From Enterobacter sp. Cy-643 (GTDB lineage Bacteria > Pseudomonadota > Gammaproteobacteria > Enterobacterales > Enterobacteriaceae), in the NCBI RefSeq assembly GCF_011752815.1, contig NZ_VWWV01000001.1:1612001-1676000 (forward strand): a stretch of DNA of 64,000 bases, given 5' to 3'. Under the pieces are notes generated by a model. It made no database searches. It was not told the DNA's origin and saw nothing but the letters and a program-made list of their open reading frames with translations. Shown piece after piece: positions 56,650-64,000 of this stretch (position 1 is the first letter of the stretch; the number at the start of each line of letters is the position of its first letter). The position numbers and the translations under genes were made by a program.

Positions 56650-57084
56650 GGTCAATCCTCCTGAGTTAGCTGCCGCTACTATAACCCCGCCCTGTCTGAG
56701 GCTCAACGGGACAGCCGTGGGAGATATTCCAGAATAGTTGGCAAATTATTTATGTCACCGACTCTTTAAAATGAAAATATAAAGTTTGCATTTACGTTAA
56801 AGAAAGGTAAATAAAATAAATTATTATCCTTTTCACCCCGGAAATAATCATCGCCAAAAGCAGACAGGAGGTGATAACTATTTCGGGTGATGCGCCAGGG
56901 AAGTTATCAAACTTTTTTCTCCACGTCCGGCCATTATTTTCACTCTCTACCGTTTTCGTCAGGGGATCCAGACAGGGTGATAATCCTTTTGAGGTCTGGC
57001 TGACGCCGTTACGGGCATGTTATCTTTTCAGCCTCAAAATGGGCCGCGCACTCGTTCAGGCCTGACAAAAAACGGAGTAATACC
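56650..57084. other. smrA/ogt divergent region
   Basis: 435 bases, AT-rich at 56730-56840. It should hold promoters for smrA and ogt. I found no defined site. Short frames inside it have no family similarity. Confidence 0.4.
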
Positions 57085-57600
57085 GTGCTGACAATACTGG
57101 AAGATAAGATTGACACCCCGCTTGGGGCGCTGTGGATCCTTTGCGACGAGCAGTTCAGGCTTCGGGCCGTGGAATGGGAAGAACACAGCGACCGCATGGC
57201 ACAGTTGCTGAATATTCACTATGGGAAACAAGGGTTTCAACGCGTCAGCAGCCGTAACCCCGGAGGCCTTAGCGACAGGCTAAGTGACTATTTTGCTGGG
57301 GATTTGGCGGTGATTGATACTCTGCCCACGGCGACGGCAGGTACGGATTTCCAGCGCCAGGTTTGGCAGGCCCTGCGCGATATTCCCTGCGGGCGAGTGA
57401 TGCATTATGGCGAGCTGGCGGAACAGCTAGGCCGCCCTGGCGCCGCCCGCGCAGTCGGCGCCGCGAACGGCTCAAACCCGGTGAGTATTGTGGTGCCTTG
57501 CCATCGCGTCATTGGTCGAAACGGCACGATGACCGGTTACGCGGGCGGCGTGGCGCGAAAAGAGTGGCTGCTGCGCCATGAAGGTTATTTATTGCTGTAA
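57085..57600 (+). CDS. ogt: Ogt, O6-alkylguanine DNA alkyltransferase
   Basis: 171 residues, length equal to E. coli Ogt. The active cysteine is C139 in the motif [23 protein letters not shown] and the helix-turn-helix region [24 protein letters not shown] bind DNA. It repairs O6-methylguanine and O4-methylthymine by irreversible self-alkylation. It lies before fnr in the conserved ogt-fnr-uspE order. Confidence 0.97.
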   Translation: MLTILEDKIDTPLGALWILCDEQFRLRAVEWEEHSDRMAQLLNIHYGKQGFQRVSSRNPGGLSDRLSDYFAGDLAVIDTLPTATAGTDFQRQVWQALRDIPCGRVMHYGELAEQLGRPGAARAVGAANGSNPVSIVVPCHRVIGRNGTMTGYAGGVARKEWLLRHEGYLLL

Positions 57601-57759
57601 TGGTGCCAAAAGTGCGGCTATTTATTCCAAAACAGAGTAGCTGCATTTTAATGTTTCAGGGAATTCAACAAGATGAAGGTCCTTTTTTAACTCCCTTCCT
57701 TTATTATTGTCCGGATAACGTTCTGCCAGACTTACCTGATCGCGAAAAAGATGTTAAAA

Positions 57760-57773
57760 TTGACCAATATCAA
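57760..57773 (+). promoter_or_regulatory. FNR box preceding fnr (autoregulation)
   Basis: TTGAC-CAAT-ATCAA matches the FNR consensus TTGAT-N4-ATCAA at 9 of 10 positions. It lies 20 bases before the fnr ATG, where FNR binding would repress its own gene, as known in E. coli. Confidence 0.88.
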
Positions 57774-57792
57774 TTACGGTCCGAGCATATCT

Positions 57793-58545
57793 ATGATCCC
57801 TGAAAAGCGTATTATTCGACGAATTCAGTCTGGCGGTTGTGCTATCCATTGCCAGGATTGCAGCATCAGTCAATTATGCATCCCCTTCACGCTTAATGAG
57901 CATGAACTCGATCAGCTTGATAATATCATCGAGCGTAAAAAGCCGATTCAAAAGGGTCAAACCCTGTTTAAAGCAGGTGATGAACTGAAATCGCTGTACG
58001 CTATTCGCTCCGGCACCATCAAAAGCTACACGATTACCGAGCAAGGCGATGAGCAAATCACCGGTTTCCACCTCGCGGGCGACCTGGTCGGCTTCGACGC
58101 CATCGGCACTGGCCATCACCCGAGCTTTGCTCAGGCACTCGAAACGTCGATGGTTTGTGAAATCCCGTTTGAAACGCTTGACGATTTGTCCGGTAAAATG
58201 CCGAGTCTGCGCCAGCAGATGATGCGCCTGATGAGCGGCGAAATTAAAGGCGACCAGGACATGATTTTACTGCTGTCGAAAAAGAATGCCGAAGAGCGCC
58301 TGGCGGCGTTTATCTACAATCTTTCTCGCCGCTTTGCGCAGCGTGGTTTCTCACCGCGTGAGTTCCGCCTGACCATGACCCGCGGCGACATCGGTAACTA
58401 TCTGGGTCTGACGGTAGAAACCATCAGCCGCCTGCTGGGTCGCTTCCAGAAAAACGGTATGCTGGCGGTGAAAGGCAAGTACATCACTATCGAGAATATC
58501 GATCTGTTATCCGACCTCGCGGGCCAGTCGCGCAGTGTTGCCTGA
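57793..58545 (+). CDS. fnr: FNR, anaerobic global regulator
   Basis: 250 residues from the ATG at 57793 ([16 protein letters not shown]), which is the E. coli start; an in-frame upstream extension has no support. The [4Fe-4S] cluster cysteines C20, C23, C29 ([11 protein letters not shown]) and C122 (SMVCEIP) are intact. A cyclic-nucleotide-type domain leads into the C-terminal HTH ([29 protein letters not shown]). It senses oxygen loss and activates or represses anaerobic genes. Confidence 0.98.
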   Translation: MIPEKRIIRRIQSGGCAIHCQDCSISQLCIPFTLNEHELDQLDNIIERKKPIQKGQTLFKAGDELKSLYAIRSGTIKSYTITEQGDEQITGFHLAGDLVGFDAIGTGHHPSFAQALETSMVCEIPFETLDDLSGKMPSLRQQMMRLMSGEIKGDQDMILLLSKKNAEERLAAFIYNLSRRFAQRGFSPREFRLTMTRGDIGNYLGLTVETISRLLGRFQKNGMLAVKGKYITIENIDLLSDLAGQSRSVA

Positions 58546-58553
58546 TAACCATT

Positions 58554-58599
58554 CCCTTTGCCGGATCGGCTTTTATCCCTTTTATTGATCCGGCAAGGG
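58554..58599 (+). terminator. hairpin after fnr
   Basis: CCCTTTGCCGGATC and GATCCGGCAAGGG pair with one mismatch around a 19-base loop. No T-run follows, so it may be a partial terminator or REP-like element before uspE. Confidence 0.55.
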
Positions 58600-58678
58600 C
58601 TCTCCACCTGTTTCATTCCTTTCTTATGGGTTAATCTTACTTCACAGACTGTGGTTAAGCAGTTGTAAGGAGACCTGT

Positions 58679-59629
58679 ATGGCAAACTACCAAAACATGC
58701 TAGTCGCGATTGATCCTAACCAGGACGATCAACCTGCCCTGCGGCGTGCTGTTTATTTGCATCAACGGATTGGCGGCAGGATCAAAGCCTTCCTGCCTAT
58801 CTATGATTTTTCCTACGAAATGACCACGCTTCTGTCGCCCGATGAACGCACCGCGATGCGCAAAGGGGTTATCAGCCAGCGAACGGCCTGGATTAAACAA
58901 CAGGCGCATTACTACATCGAAGCCGGTATCCCCATTGATATCAAGGTGGTGTGGCATAACCGCCCGTTCGAAGCCATCATCCAGGAAGTGATCGCCGGCG
59001 GGCACGATCTGCTGCTAAAAATGGCGCACCAGCATGACAAACTGGAAGCCGTGATCTTCACTCCAACCGACTGGCATTTGCTGCGTAAATGCCCCTGCCC
59101 GGTGTGGATGGTCAAAGACCAGCCGTGGCCGGAAGGCGGTAAGGCGCTGGTGGCGGTGAACCTTGCCAGCGAAGAGCTTTACCACAACGCGCTGAATGAA
59201 AAACTGGTGAGAGAGACGCTGAAGCTGGCGGATGATGTCAACCATACCGAAGTTCACCTGATTGGCGCGTATCCGGTTACCCCCATCAACATTGCCATTG
59301 AGCTGCCTGATTTTGATCCGAGCGTTTATAACGACGCCATTCGCGGCCAGCATCTTGTTGCCATGAAGGCGCTGCGTCAGAAATACGGCATTGATGAAAA
59401 GATGACGCACGTTGAGAAAGGGCTGCCGGAAGAGGTGATCCCGGATCTGGCCGAACACCTTCAGGCCGGGATTGTGGTACTCGGCACCGTTGGGCGAACG
59501 GGACTTTCCGCAGCGTTTCTGGGCAACACCGCAGAACAGGTTATCGACCATTTGCGCTGTGATTTATTGGTAATAAAACCGGACGATTACCAGACGCCGG
59601 TCGAAATGGACGACCCGGAAGACGACTGA
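58679..59629 (+). CDS. uspE: UspE, tandem universal stress protein
   Basis: 316 residues with two Usp domains (1-~150 and ~155-305), each a Rossmann-like fold. AAGGAGA precedes the [21 protein letters not shown] opens domain 1; in domain 2 [29 protein letters not shown] is the canonical G-2x-G-9x-G(S/T/N) nucleotide-type motif. E. coli UspE is linked to stress survival, motility and adhesion. It follows fnr as in E. coli and has a strong terminator. Confidence 0.97.
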   Translation: MANYQNMLVAIDPNQDDQPALRRAVYLHQRIGGRIKAFLPIYDFSYEMTTLLSPDERTAMRKGVISQRTAWIKQQAHYYIEAGIPIDIKVVWHNRPFEAIIQEVIAGGHDLLLKMAHQHDKLEAVIFTPTDWHLLRKCPCPVWMVKDQPWPEGGKALVAVNLASEELYHNALNEKLVRETLKLADDVNHTEVHLIGAYPVTPINIAIELPDFDPSVYNDAIRGQHLVAMKALRQKYGIDEKMTHVEKGLPEEVIPDLAEHLQAGIVVLGTVGRTGLSAAFLGNTAEQVIDHLRCDLLVIKPDDYQTPVEMDDPEDD

Positions 59630-59648
59630 TGTCGCCATCCATTCAAGT

Positions 59649-59686
59649 AAAAACCCCGCAGTCCATTTACCTGCGGGGTTTTTATT
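59649..59686 (+). terminator. rho-independent terminator of uspE
   Basis: AAAAA then stem CCCCGCAG (59654-59661), loop TCCATTTAC, CTGCGGGG (59671-59678) and TTTTTATT. It may also stop the convergent antiporter transcript. Confidence 0.92.
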
Positions 59687-59740
59687 GGTCAGTGCTTGGA
59701 GCCGAATACGTTCCCGCTATTCTGCCCGAGCACGGGCCTT

Positions 59741-61165
59741 TTACTTATCCCGGTACGGAATAGCCGGCACATCCTCTTCACCAGTGATAACCCGGTCCGG
59801 ATGTACAAGTTGTTCCCCCTTCACAAATCTGGCACTGACGGCGCCAAACAATGTAAAGCCAAGAATGGTGGCTACGCCCCCGTACATCAAAGCCTTATCA
59901 CCAGAATTCACTAACGCAAAGTAGCTGTACGCAGCCCCAATCCCTGCGATTGCGTTATTCAACAGAGCCTTACGGCTCGGTACCCGGTTGATTTCCTGAA
60001 TGGTTACCAGGGCCGCCATAGACAGGATATAGGGAATAAGATTCGTGACGACCGACAGGTCAACTACCGTTGAAAATTGGTCAGAGACACCCAGATTACC
60101 GCTGGCTACATGATGAATCCAGCCGTAGCGAGTCCCGTCAGGGCTGGCGGGAATTGAAAACCAACCCAGAATGGTTTGAATCCCCAACAGAATCAGCATT
60201 CCTGCGATGGGGGTTCCACTCTTATTACATTTAGCGAAAATTCGCACAAAATAGCCCACTTCCGCAGAACTCTTGAAGACTTGTGCAGTAGTGAACTGCC
60301 AGCCAAGTAAGGAACCGATGCAGGCGATAATCATCAGACCCGTGATGATATTCCCTACCATGGGAGTAAACATCGTGGCGAATACCAGGCCAAACGGCGC
60401 GTTTGAACTGGCAAGTTCAGCGTTGGGAATAATGCCGCCAATGACGTTGGTCGACACGATATAGATAACCGCAGAGCCCAATGTCCCGAAGAGCACGGCG
60501 ATGGGTACATTCTTTTTAGGATTATCCACTGCATCACTGTTCGCGCAGGCTGATTCGAGCCCAAGAAAGGCCCACAGCGTGATGGCTACAGAAGAGCCTG
60601 CGGCATCAAGTAGCGTGCTGTTATGAGGGTTCCAGCCTGCGGCATATATTTCGGGTTTAAACCAGAACCATCCAACCGTCGATACCACCACGACCGGCGC
60701 GATCACCCCCCAAACGGTGACGCCACCAATTTTACCGGTTATGCTGGCCCCACCAAAATTAGCAAACGTGGTTAACCATAAGAGCCCTATCGTCATTAAT
60801 CCAATTTGCAGAGGATTAGGATCAATATTGAATAGCCCAATAATATAACCCACGGCGGTGATGGATATCGCGACGTTACCAATGACGATCGCAACGCCAT
60901 AGGTGTAGTTTGCAATGTAATTCCCCGCCTTACCAAAGGCATACTCAGCGTAACCGCCCATGCCACCAAGCTTATTACTCATCGTACCGCAGCAGGCAAA
61001 AGCCCAGGCCAGCGCCATTGAACCCACGGCAGTAATCACCCAGGATACTATCGAAATATTCCCGACTTGAGCCAGCTTAGTCGGTAGTAATATTATTCCC
61101 GATCCTAACATGTTGATGGCAGTCAACATGGTTAGCTGAGTGACACTCATTTTCTTAATTGCCAT
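59741..61165 (-). CDS. PotE-like basic amino acid/polyamine antiporter (APC family)
   Basis: 474 residues from the ATG at 61165, with GGAGAG five bases upstream; a GTG two codons earlier overlaps that site. About 12 membrane segments. MLGSGIILLPTKLAQVGNISIVSWVITAVGSMALAWAFA and GGMGGYAEYAFGKAGNYIANYTYGVAI match PotE (putrescine/ornithine antiporter) much better than CadB or AdiC. It is longer than PotE (439), with an extra segment around residues 345-370 and a 20-residue C-terminal tail. It follows a decarboxylase gene by 31 bases, so it likely exchanges the amino acid for the product amine. Confidence 0.9.
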   Translation of the reverse strand: MAIKKMSVTQLTMLTAINMLGSGIILLPTKLAQVGNISIVSWVITAVGSMALAWAFACCGTMSNKLGGMGGYAEYAFGKAGNYIANYTYGVAIVIGNVAISITAVGYIIGLFNIDPNPLQIGLMTIGLLWLTTFANFGGASITGKIGGVTVWGVIAPVVVVSTVGWFWFKPEIYAAGWNPHNSTLLDAAGSSVAITLWAFLGLESACANSDAVDNPKKNVPIAVLFGTLGSAVIYIVSTNVIGGIIPNAELASSNAPFGLVFATMFTPMVGNIITGLMIIACIGSLLGWQFTTAQVFKSSAEVGYFVRIFAKCNKSGTPIAGMLILLGIQTILGWFSIPASPDGTRYGWIHHVASGNLGVSDQFSTVVDLSVVTNLIPYILSMAALVTIQEINRVPSRKALLNNAIAGIGAAYSYFALVNSGDKALMYGGVATILGFTLFGAVSARFVKGEQLVHPDRVITGEEDVPAIPYRDK

Positions 61166-61196
61166 ATTCACTCTCCTGCAGCTAACTGGGTTACCG

Positions 61197-63500
61197 TTAG
61201 ATGCTTTCTTTTAGGCATTGAACGTAATAAACCCCATTTTTATTCTCTACACCATGGATATCATGGCCAAAACCTGGGAATCGCCGATCCCATAATTGCA
61301 GAATCTGCAAATATCTGATGTATGGGCTATCTTTATCTCCCGCGTTCTCGCCTGGCATGATCATTGGAATGCCCGGCGGATAAGGAACAACACCGGTCGC
61401 AAGAGTGCGGTTGTAAAGATCATCCACGCTAACTGTTTCAATATCGTTGTGTACGAGTCTGATATAAGCCTCAGCTGGGGTGAGTATCGGCTTCGGTAAT
61501 ATGGTGAAAGCTTTCTCCTGAACCTTTATGAGATCTGTTTCTTTGAAAAAGAGGAACATTTCATTCGCAAGATCTTTCAATCCTTTATTTTTGAACGCTT
61601 CAGGGCATTCGTTTTCATGTGCATAAAGGAGGTGTTTGACCGGAATATTGTTATCGTATGCATCTTTAAATTTGAGTAATGCATTGATCAATGTTCCGTA
61701 TTTCCCTTTGGTAATACCAAGGGAAAAAAGAAACAGAATGGTGAAATCAGTGGTCTTTTCAACTTGAATGCCTTTCTGGCTCAGAAAAGCAGTCACCAGT
61801 GAAGCAGGAATGCCGGCGTTCTCAAGTGAGCCATCCGTCGCCACGCCAGGCATCACGACGGATACTTTTATCGGATCCAGCATACAGTAGCCGTCTTCGA
61901 TTCCCTTAAAACCGTGCCATATATCACCCTCTCGCAATTCCCAGCAACGCGGGTCGGTAACTAAAAGAGACAGGGGCGCATCTTCAAAAGAAATTTTCTT
62001 TCCGGACTCCGGGTCGGGGACAAAGTCTGCATTCCAGGTGGAGAAAAACCAGTCGTCATTTTCCTGAAGTTCTCTTCGAATACGCCTGACGGCCTGGCGA
62101 AAACGAACCGCTTCAGTAATTGATTCTGTAGTAAGGTGCTGACCACTTTGCCCCCGCATCATTTCTGCCGAAACTTCGTTAGCCATAATTATCGGATACA
62201 GCGGCGACGTCGAGGCATGCATCATATAAGCTTCGTTGAAGCGTTCATGAGGAACCGAATTTCGTCCATCCCGCACTCCAATCAGCGAGGCCTGCGAAAG
62301 TGCAGCTAACAGCTTGTGCGTTGAGGTTGTAGTGAAAATTGTGGGCAAATCCCTTGGATAATCATCGGGTTCCCCATACATGCCAAACCGTTCTGCATAG
62401 AGCGGGTTAAATCGCGCATAGCCGTACCATGCCTCATCAAAATGAATACGATCGACGCTGCTGTTGAGCTGCTTAATAACCGTAGGCACATGGTAGGTCA
62501 GGCCATCATAGGTCGAATTTGTGATAATGCTGTGCAGCGGTTTTTTATTCTTATCTGTGGCGAGAGGATTTGAAGCGATAGCTTCTTTAACTGCATCTCC
62601 ACTCAGTTGACGGGCATATACCGGCCCAATAATGCCGAGGTAGTTTCTCGAAGGCATCAAATACGTTGGGATGACGCCCGTCATCGTCAGGGCCTGTTCC
62701 GTAGATTTATGGGCGTTACGGTCGCACAGGGCATAGTCGTCACGGGCTACGGAAGACATCATAATGACTCTGTTGGACATGGAAGAACCATTGGTAACGG
62801 TATAGGCCCTGTCCGCGCCAAATACCCGAGCGCAGAACTTTTCGCTATCACCAATCGGACCGCTATGATCCAGCAGAGACCCTAATTCTCCGACGGAAAT
62901 AGAAAGATCGGAGCGCAAAAGATTTTCCCCAAAATAATCATGAAATGCCCGGCCAACGGCCGATTTCATGAATGCCGTCCCTCCGGCATGGCCTGGGGTA
63001 TGCCATGAATATTCATATTTTTCCGCAAACTCAAAAATTGCACGAGTCAGCGGCGGAACAATTTTATCCCGATAAGCTAAAATAGCCGAATGAATCCTAC
63101 CTGCCAGGAAAAAAGGTGTATCTTCTTGAACCCAAATTAATTCATCAGTTTCACGCATTATTTCATGATTTAAATTCTCAGCCTGTCGATTATCTAATAA
63201 TAGAAATAAAGGGATGGACTGATTTTTACGTCGAAGAGATTGTATTACTCTCTTTGCCGATTCATTATTCTGTTCACTATCACTCATTACCCAATCGAGG
63301 AGTACGAGCTCAATGGTTTCATCATTATTTAAAACCGCGGCAGCGTCATCAGCAGAATCGGCAAAAACAGTGGCGACATCCTTACTGTTTAACGCATTAA
63401 TAAGATTAGAAATAGAATCATTGACTACGCTAACATGACAGGCGGAATTATGAACAATTAACGCCTTGAGCGATATTATCCTTTCACTGCGAATATCCAT
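61197..63500 (-). CDS. AdiA-like inducible basic amino acid decarboxylase
   Basis: 767 residues (AdiA 755). GGAGG lies just upstream of the ATG. Domains: N-terminal wing (1-~150), PLP core with STHK at 393-396 (K396 forms the aldimine), HTPGHAGGTAFMK, FDEAWYGYARFNP, and a C-terminal domain ending in PYPPGIPMIMPGEN...GDKDSPYIRYLQILQLWDRRFPGFGHDIHGVE. These stretches resemble AdiA (arginine) rather than LdcI/CadA or SpeF. The reaction consumes a cytoplasmic proton. First gene of a two-gene operon with a PotE-like antiporter. Base composition is lower in GC than the rest. True substrate (arginine, ornithine or lysine) is open. Confidence 0.9.
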   Translation of the reverse strand: MDIRSERIISLKALIVHNSACHVSVVNDSISNLINALNSKDVATVFADSADDAAAVLNNDETIELVLLDWVMSDSEQNNESAKRVIQSLRRKNQSIPLFLLLDNRQAENLNHEIMRETDELIWVQEDTPFFLAGRIHSAILAYRDKIVPPLTRAIFEFAEKYEYSWHTPGHAGGTAFMKSAVGRAFHDYFGENLLRSDLSISVGELGSLLDHSGPIGDSEKFCARVFGADRAYTVTNGSSMSNRVIMMSSVARDDYALCDRNAHKSTEQALTMTGVIPTYLMPSRNYLGIIGPVYARQLSGDAVKEAIASNPLATDKNKKPLHSIITNSTYDGLTYHVPTVIKQLNSSVDRIHFDEAWYGYARFNPLYAERFGMYGEPDDYPRDLPTIFTTTSTHKLLAALSQASLIGVRDGRNSVPHERFNEAYMMHASTSPLYPIIMANEVSAEMMRGQSGQHLTTESITEAVRFRQAVRRIRRELQENDDWFFSTWNADFVPDPESGKKISFEDAPLSLLVTDPRCWELREGDIWHGFKGIEDGYCMLDPIKVSVVMPGVATDGSLENAGIPASLVTAFLSQKGIQVEKTTDFTILFLFSLGITKGKYGTLINALLKFKDAYDNNIPVKHLLYAHENECPEAFKNKGLKDLANEMFLFFKETDLIKVQEKAFTILPKPILTPAEAYIRLVHNDIETVSVDDLYNRTLATGVVPYPPGIPMIMPGENAGDKDSPYIRYLQILQLWDRRFPGFGHDIHGVENKNGVYYVQCLKESI

Positions 63501-63953
63501 AGTAACCTCCGGGATTGTGCGATTTTATTTTCAATAAAAACAGACAATTTATATTCAAAATGAAATGTTGAATCACCTTTATCGTATACCACTCTCCAAT
63601 ATAGACCATGCTGTATCAGATAGCGTTAACAGAAATCTTTAAATCATTTCTTGCGTATTTTTACATCTACAGCTATGGGATGTTTAACAGCCTCAGAGAA
63701 AGGCCTGAATAAATTTAGTGGCTTTCAGGATATACAGACGATTTTTCCCGATGATAACCCAATGCGCTGAAATCAATATTTTTACAGGATGATGACAAAT
63801 GGCGTGATTGTTTATTTCTAGAACTAAAAAAATCTTCTTGAGATCCTTTCAATACCTTCTTCCTCCAGATCTGCTTGTTTTGTAAAATATCACACGCTGC
63901 GACTTCGCTCTGATTGCGCCTGAACGTGCGTTTTCGTTCCTGATCCATACCCC
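63501..63953. promoter_or_regulatory. AT-rich region upstream of the decarboxylase operon
   Basis: About 450 AT-rich bases; it should contain the promoter, but I could not define a hexamer pair or a regulator site with confidence. No CadC-like or AdiY-like regulator gene is present in the window. Confidence 0.4.
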
Positions 63954-63979
63954 AAAAAAAAGCCGCCCATTTGGGCGGC
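63954..63979 (-). terminator. rho-independent terminator of an off-window minus-strand gene
   Basis: GCCGCCC-ATTT-GGGCGGC (63962-63979) with AAAAAAAA (63954-63961) on the plus strand, so on the minus strand a stem is followed by eight T. It ends a transcript that enters from beyond base 64000. A TGA on the minus strand at 63984-63982 would fit as its stop, but only five codons are visible. Confidence 0.85.
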
Positions 63980-64000
63980 ATTCACAAGACGGCTAACGCT

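Noticed and set aside
57600-57803. 67-codon plus-strand frame between ogt and fnr
   Set aside because: It covers the FNR box and the true fnr start, and has no family similarity.
63715-63981. 88-codon minus-strand frame at the right end
   Set aside because: Its first codons are the arm of a rho-independent terminator, so it is not a credible gene.
1-64000. CRISPR array, tRNA, rRNA, transposase or phage integrase
   Set aside because: No regular spacer-repeat pattern, no cloverleaf or rRNA-like sequence, and no transposase or integrase motif was seen among the frames.

Overview
The window reads as chromosome of a member of the Enterobacteriaceae outside Escherichia. Gene order and protein sequences match E. 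coli-type genes closely (btsT-yjiX-yjiA, btsSR, arnBCADTEF, rlhA-sutR-ydcO, tehAB-ydcK-rimL-opgD, ydcJ/ydcI, smrA, ogt-fnr-uspE). These blocks are joined differently from E. coli K-12 and are interspersed with genes K-12 lacks, such as cueP. Base composition is GC-rich (mid-50s % by eye) apart from AT-rich control regions and the last 4 kb. I cannot name genus or species from sequence alone. I see no rRNA, tRNA, prophage, IS element or CRISPR array.

Layout. 1-4746: pgaA-pgaB-pgaC (minus strand, pgaC cut by the window edge) for the biofilm polysaccharide PNAG, with a long AT-rich leader and a LuxR-type regulator upstream. 6045-6675: cueP, periplasmic copper protein, with a textbook 19-bp-spacer CueR promoter. 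6839-12869: the pyruvate module btsT-yjiX-yjiA facing its own two-component system btsSR, with a CRP-like site and three phased BtsR-type repeats in front of btsT. 13380-15974: a second MetNIQ-type ABC importer. 16007-20206: an OYE reductase / MFS exporter / NTF2-like operon with a divergent LysR. 21667-29044: the complete arn operon for 4-amino-4-deoxy-L-arabinose addition to lipid A, with a PmrA-type box. 29413-33249: rlhA, sutR and ydcO. 33229-35173: an AraC/DMT-exporter pair. 35979-40427: a beta-glucoside PTS and GH4 phospho-glucosidase locus controlled by an RpiR regulator with two HTH domains, and three matching operators. 40555-43499: an orphan dipeptide-binding protein divergent from a PepT-like peptidase, both flanked by palindromic repeats. 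43674-48698: tehAB, ydcK, rimL and opgD. 48953-53373: an accessory block (amino-acid binding protein, aminotransferase, LysR, carboxylesterase) sitting between opgD and ydcJ. 53415-59629: ydcJ/ydcI, smrA, ogt, fnr and uspE. 59741-63500: a lower-GC cassette of an AdiA-like amino-acid decarboxylase and a PotE-like antiporter.

How the parts work together: several loci are envelope and stress defences (PNAG, periplasmic copper, L-Ara4N lipid A, tellurite, DNA alkylation, amino-acid decarboxylation). Others are small nutrient-scavenging modules (pyruvate, methionine-type ligands, beta-glucosides, peptides). Much of the regulation can be read from the sequence: probable CueR, BtsR, CRP, PmrA, SutR, RpiR, NsrR, YdcI and FNR sites are listed with positions. 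The candidates I find least like described systems are the double-HTH RpiR regulator with its triplicate operators, and the decarboxylase/antiporter pairing.
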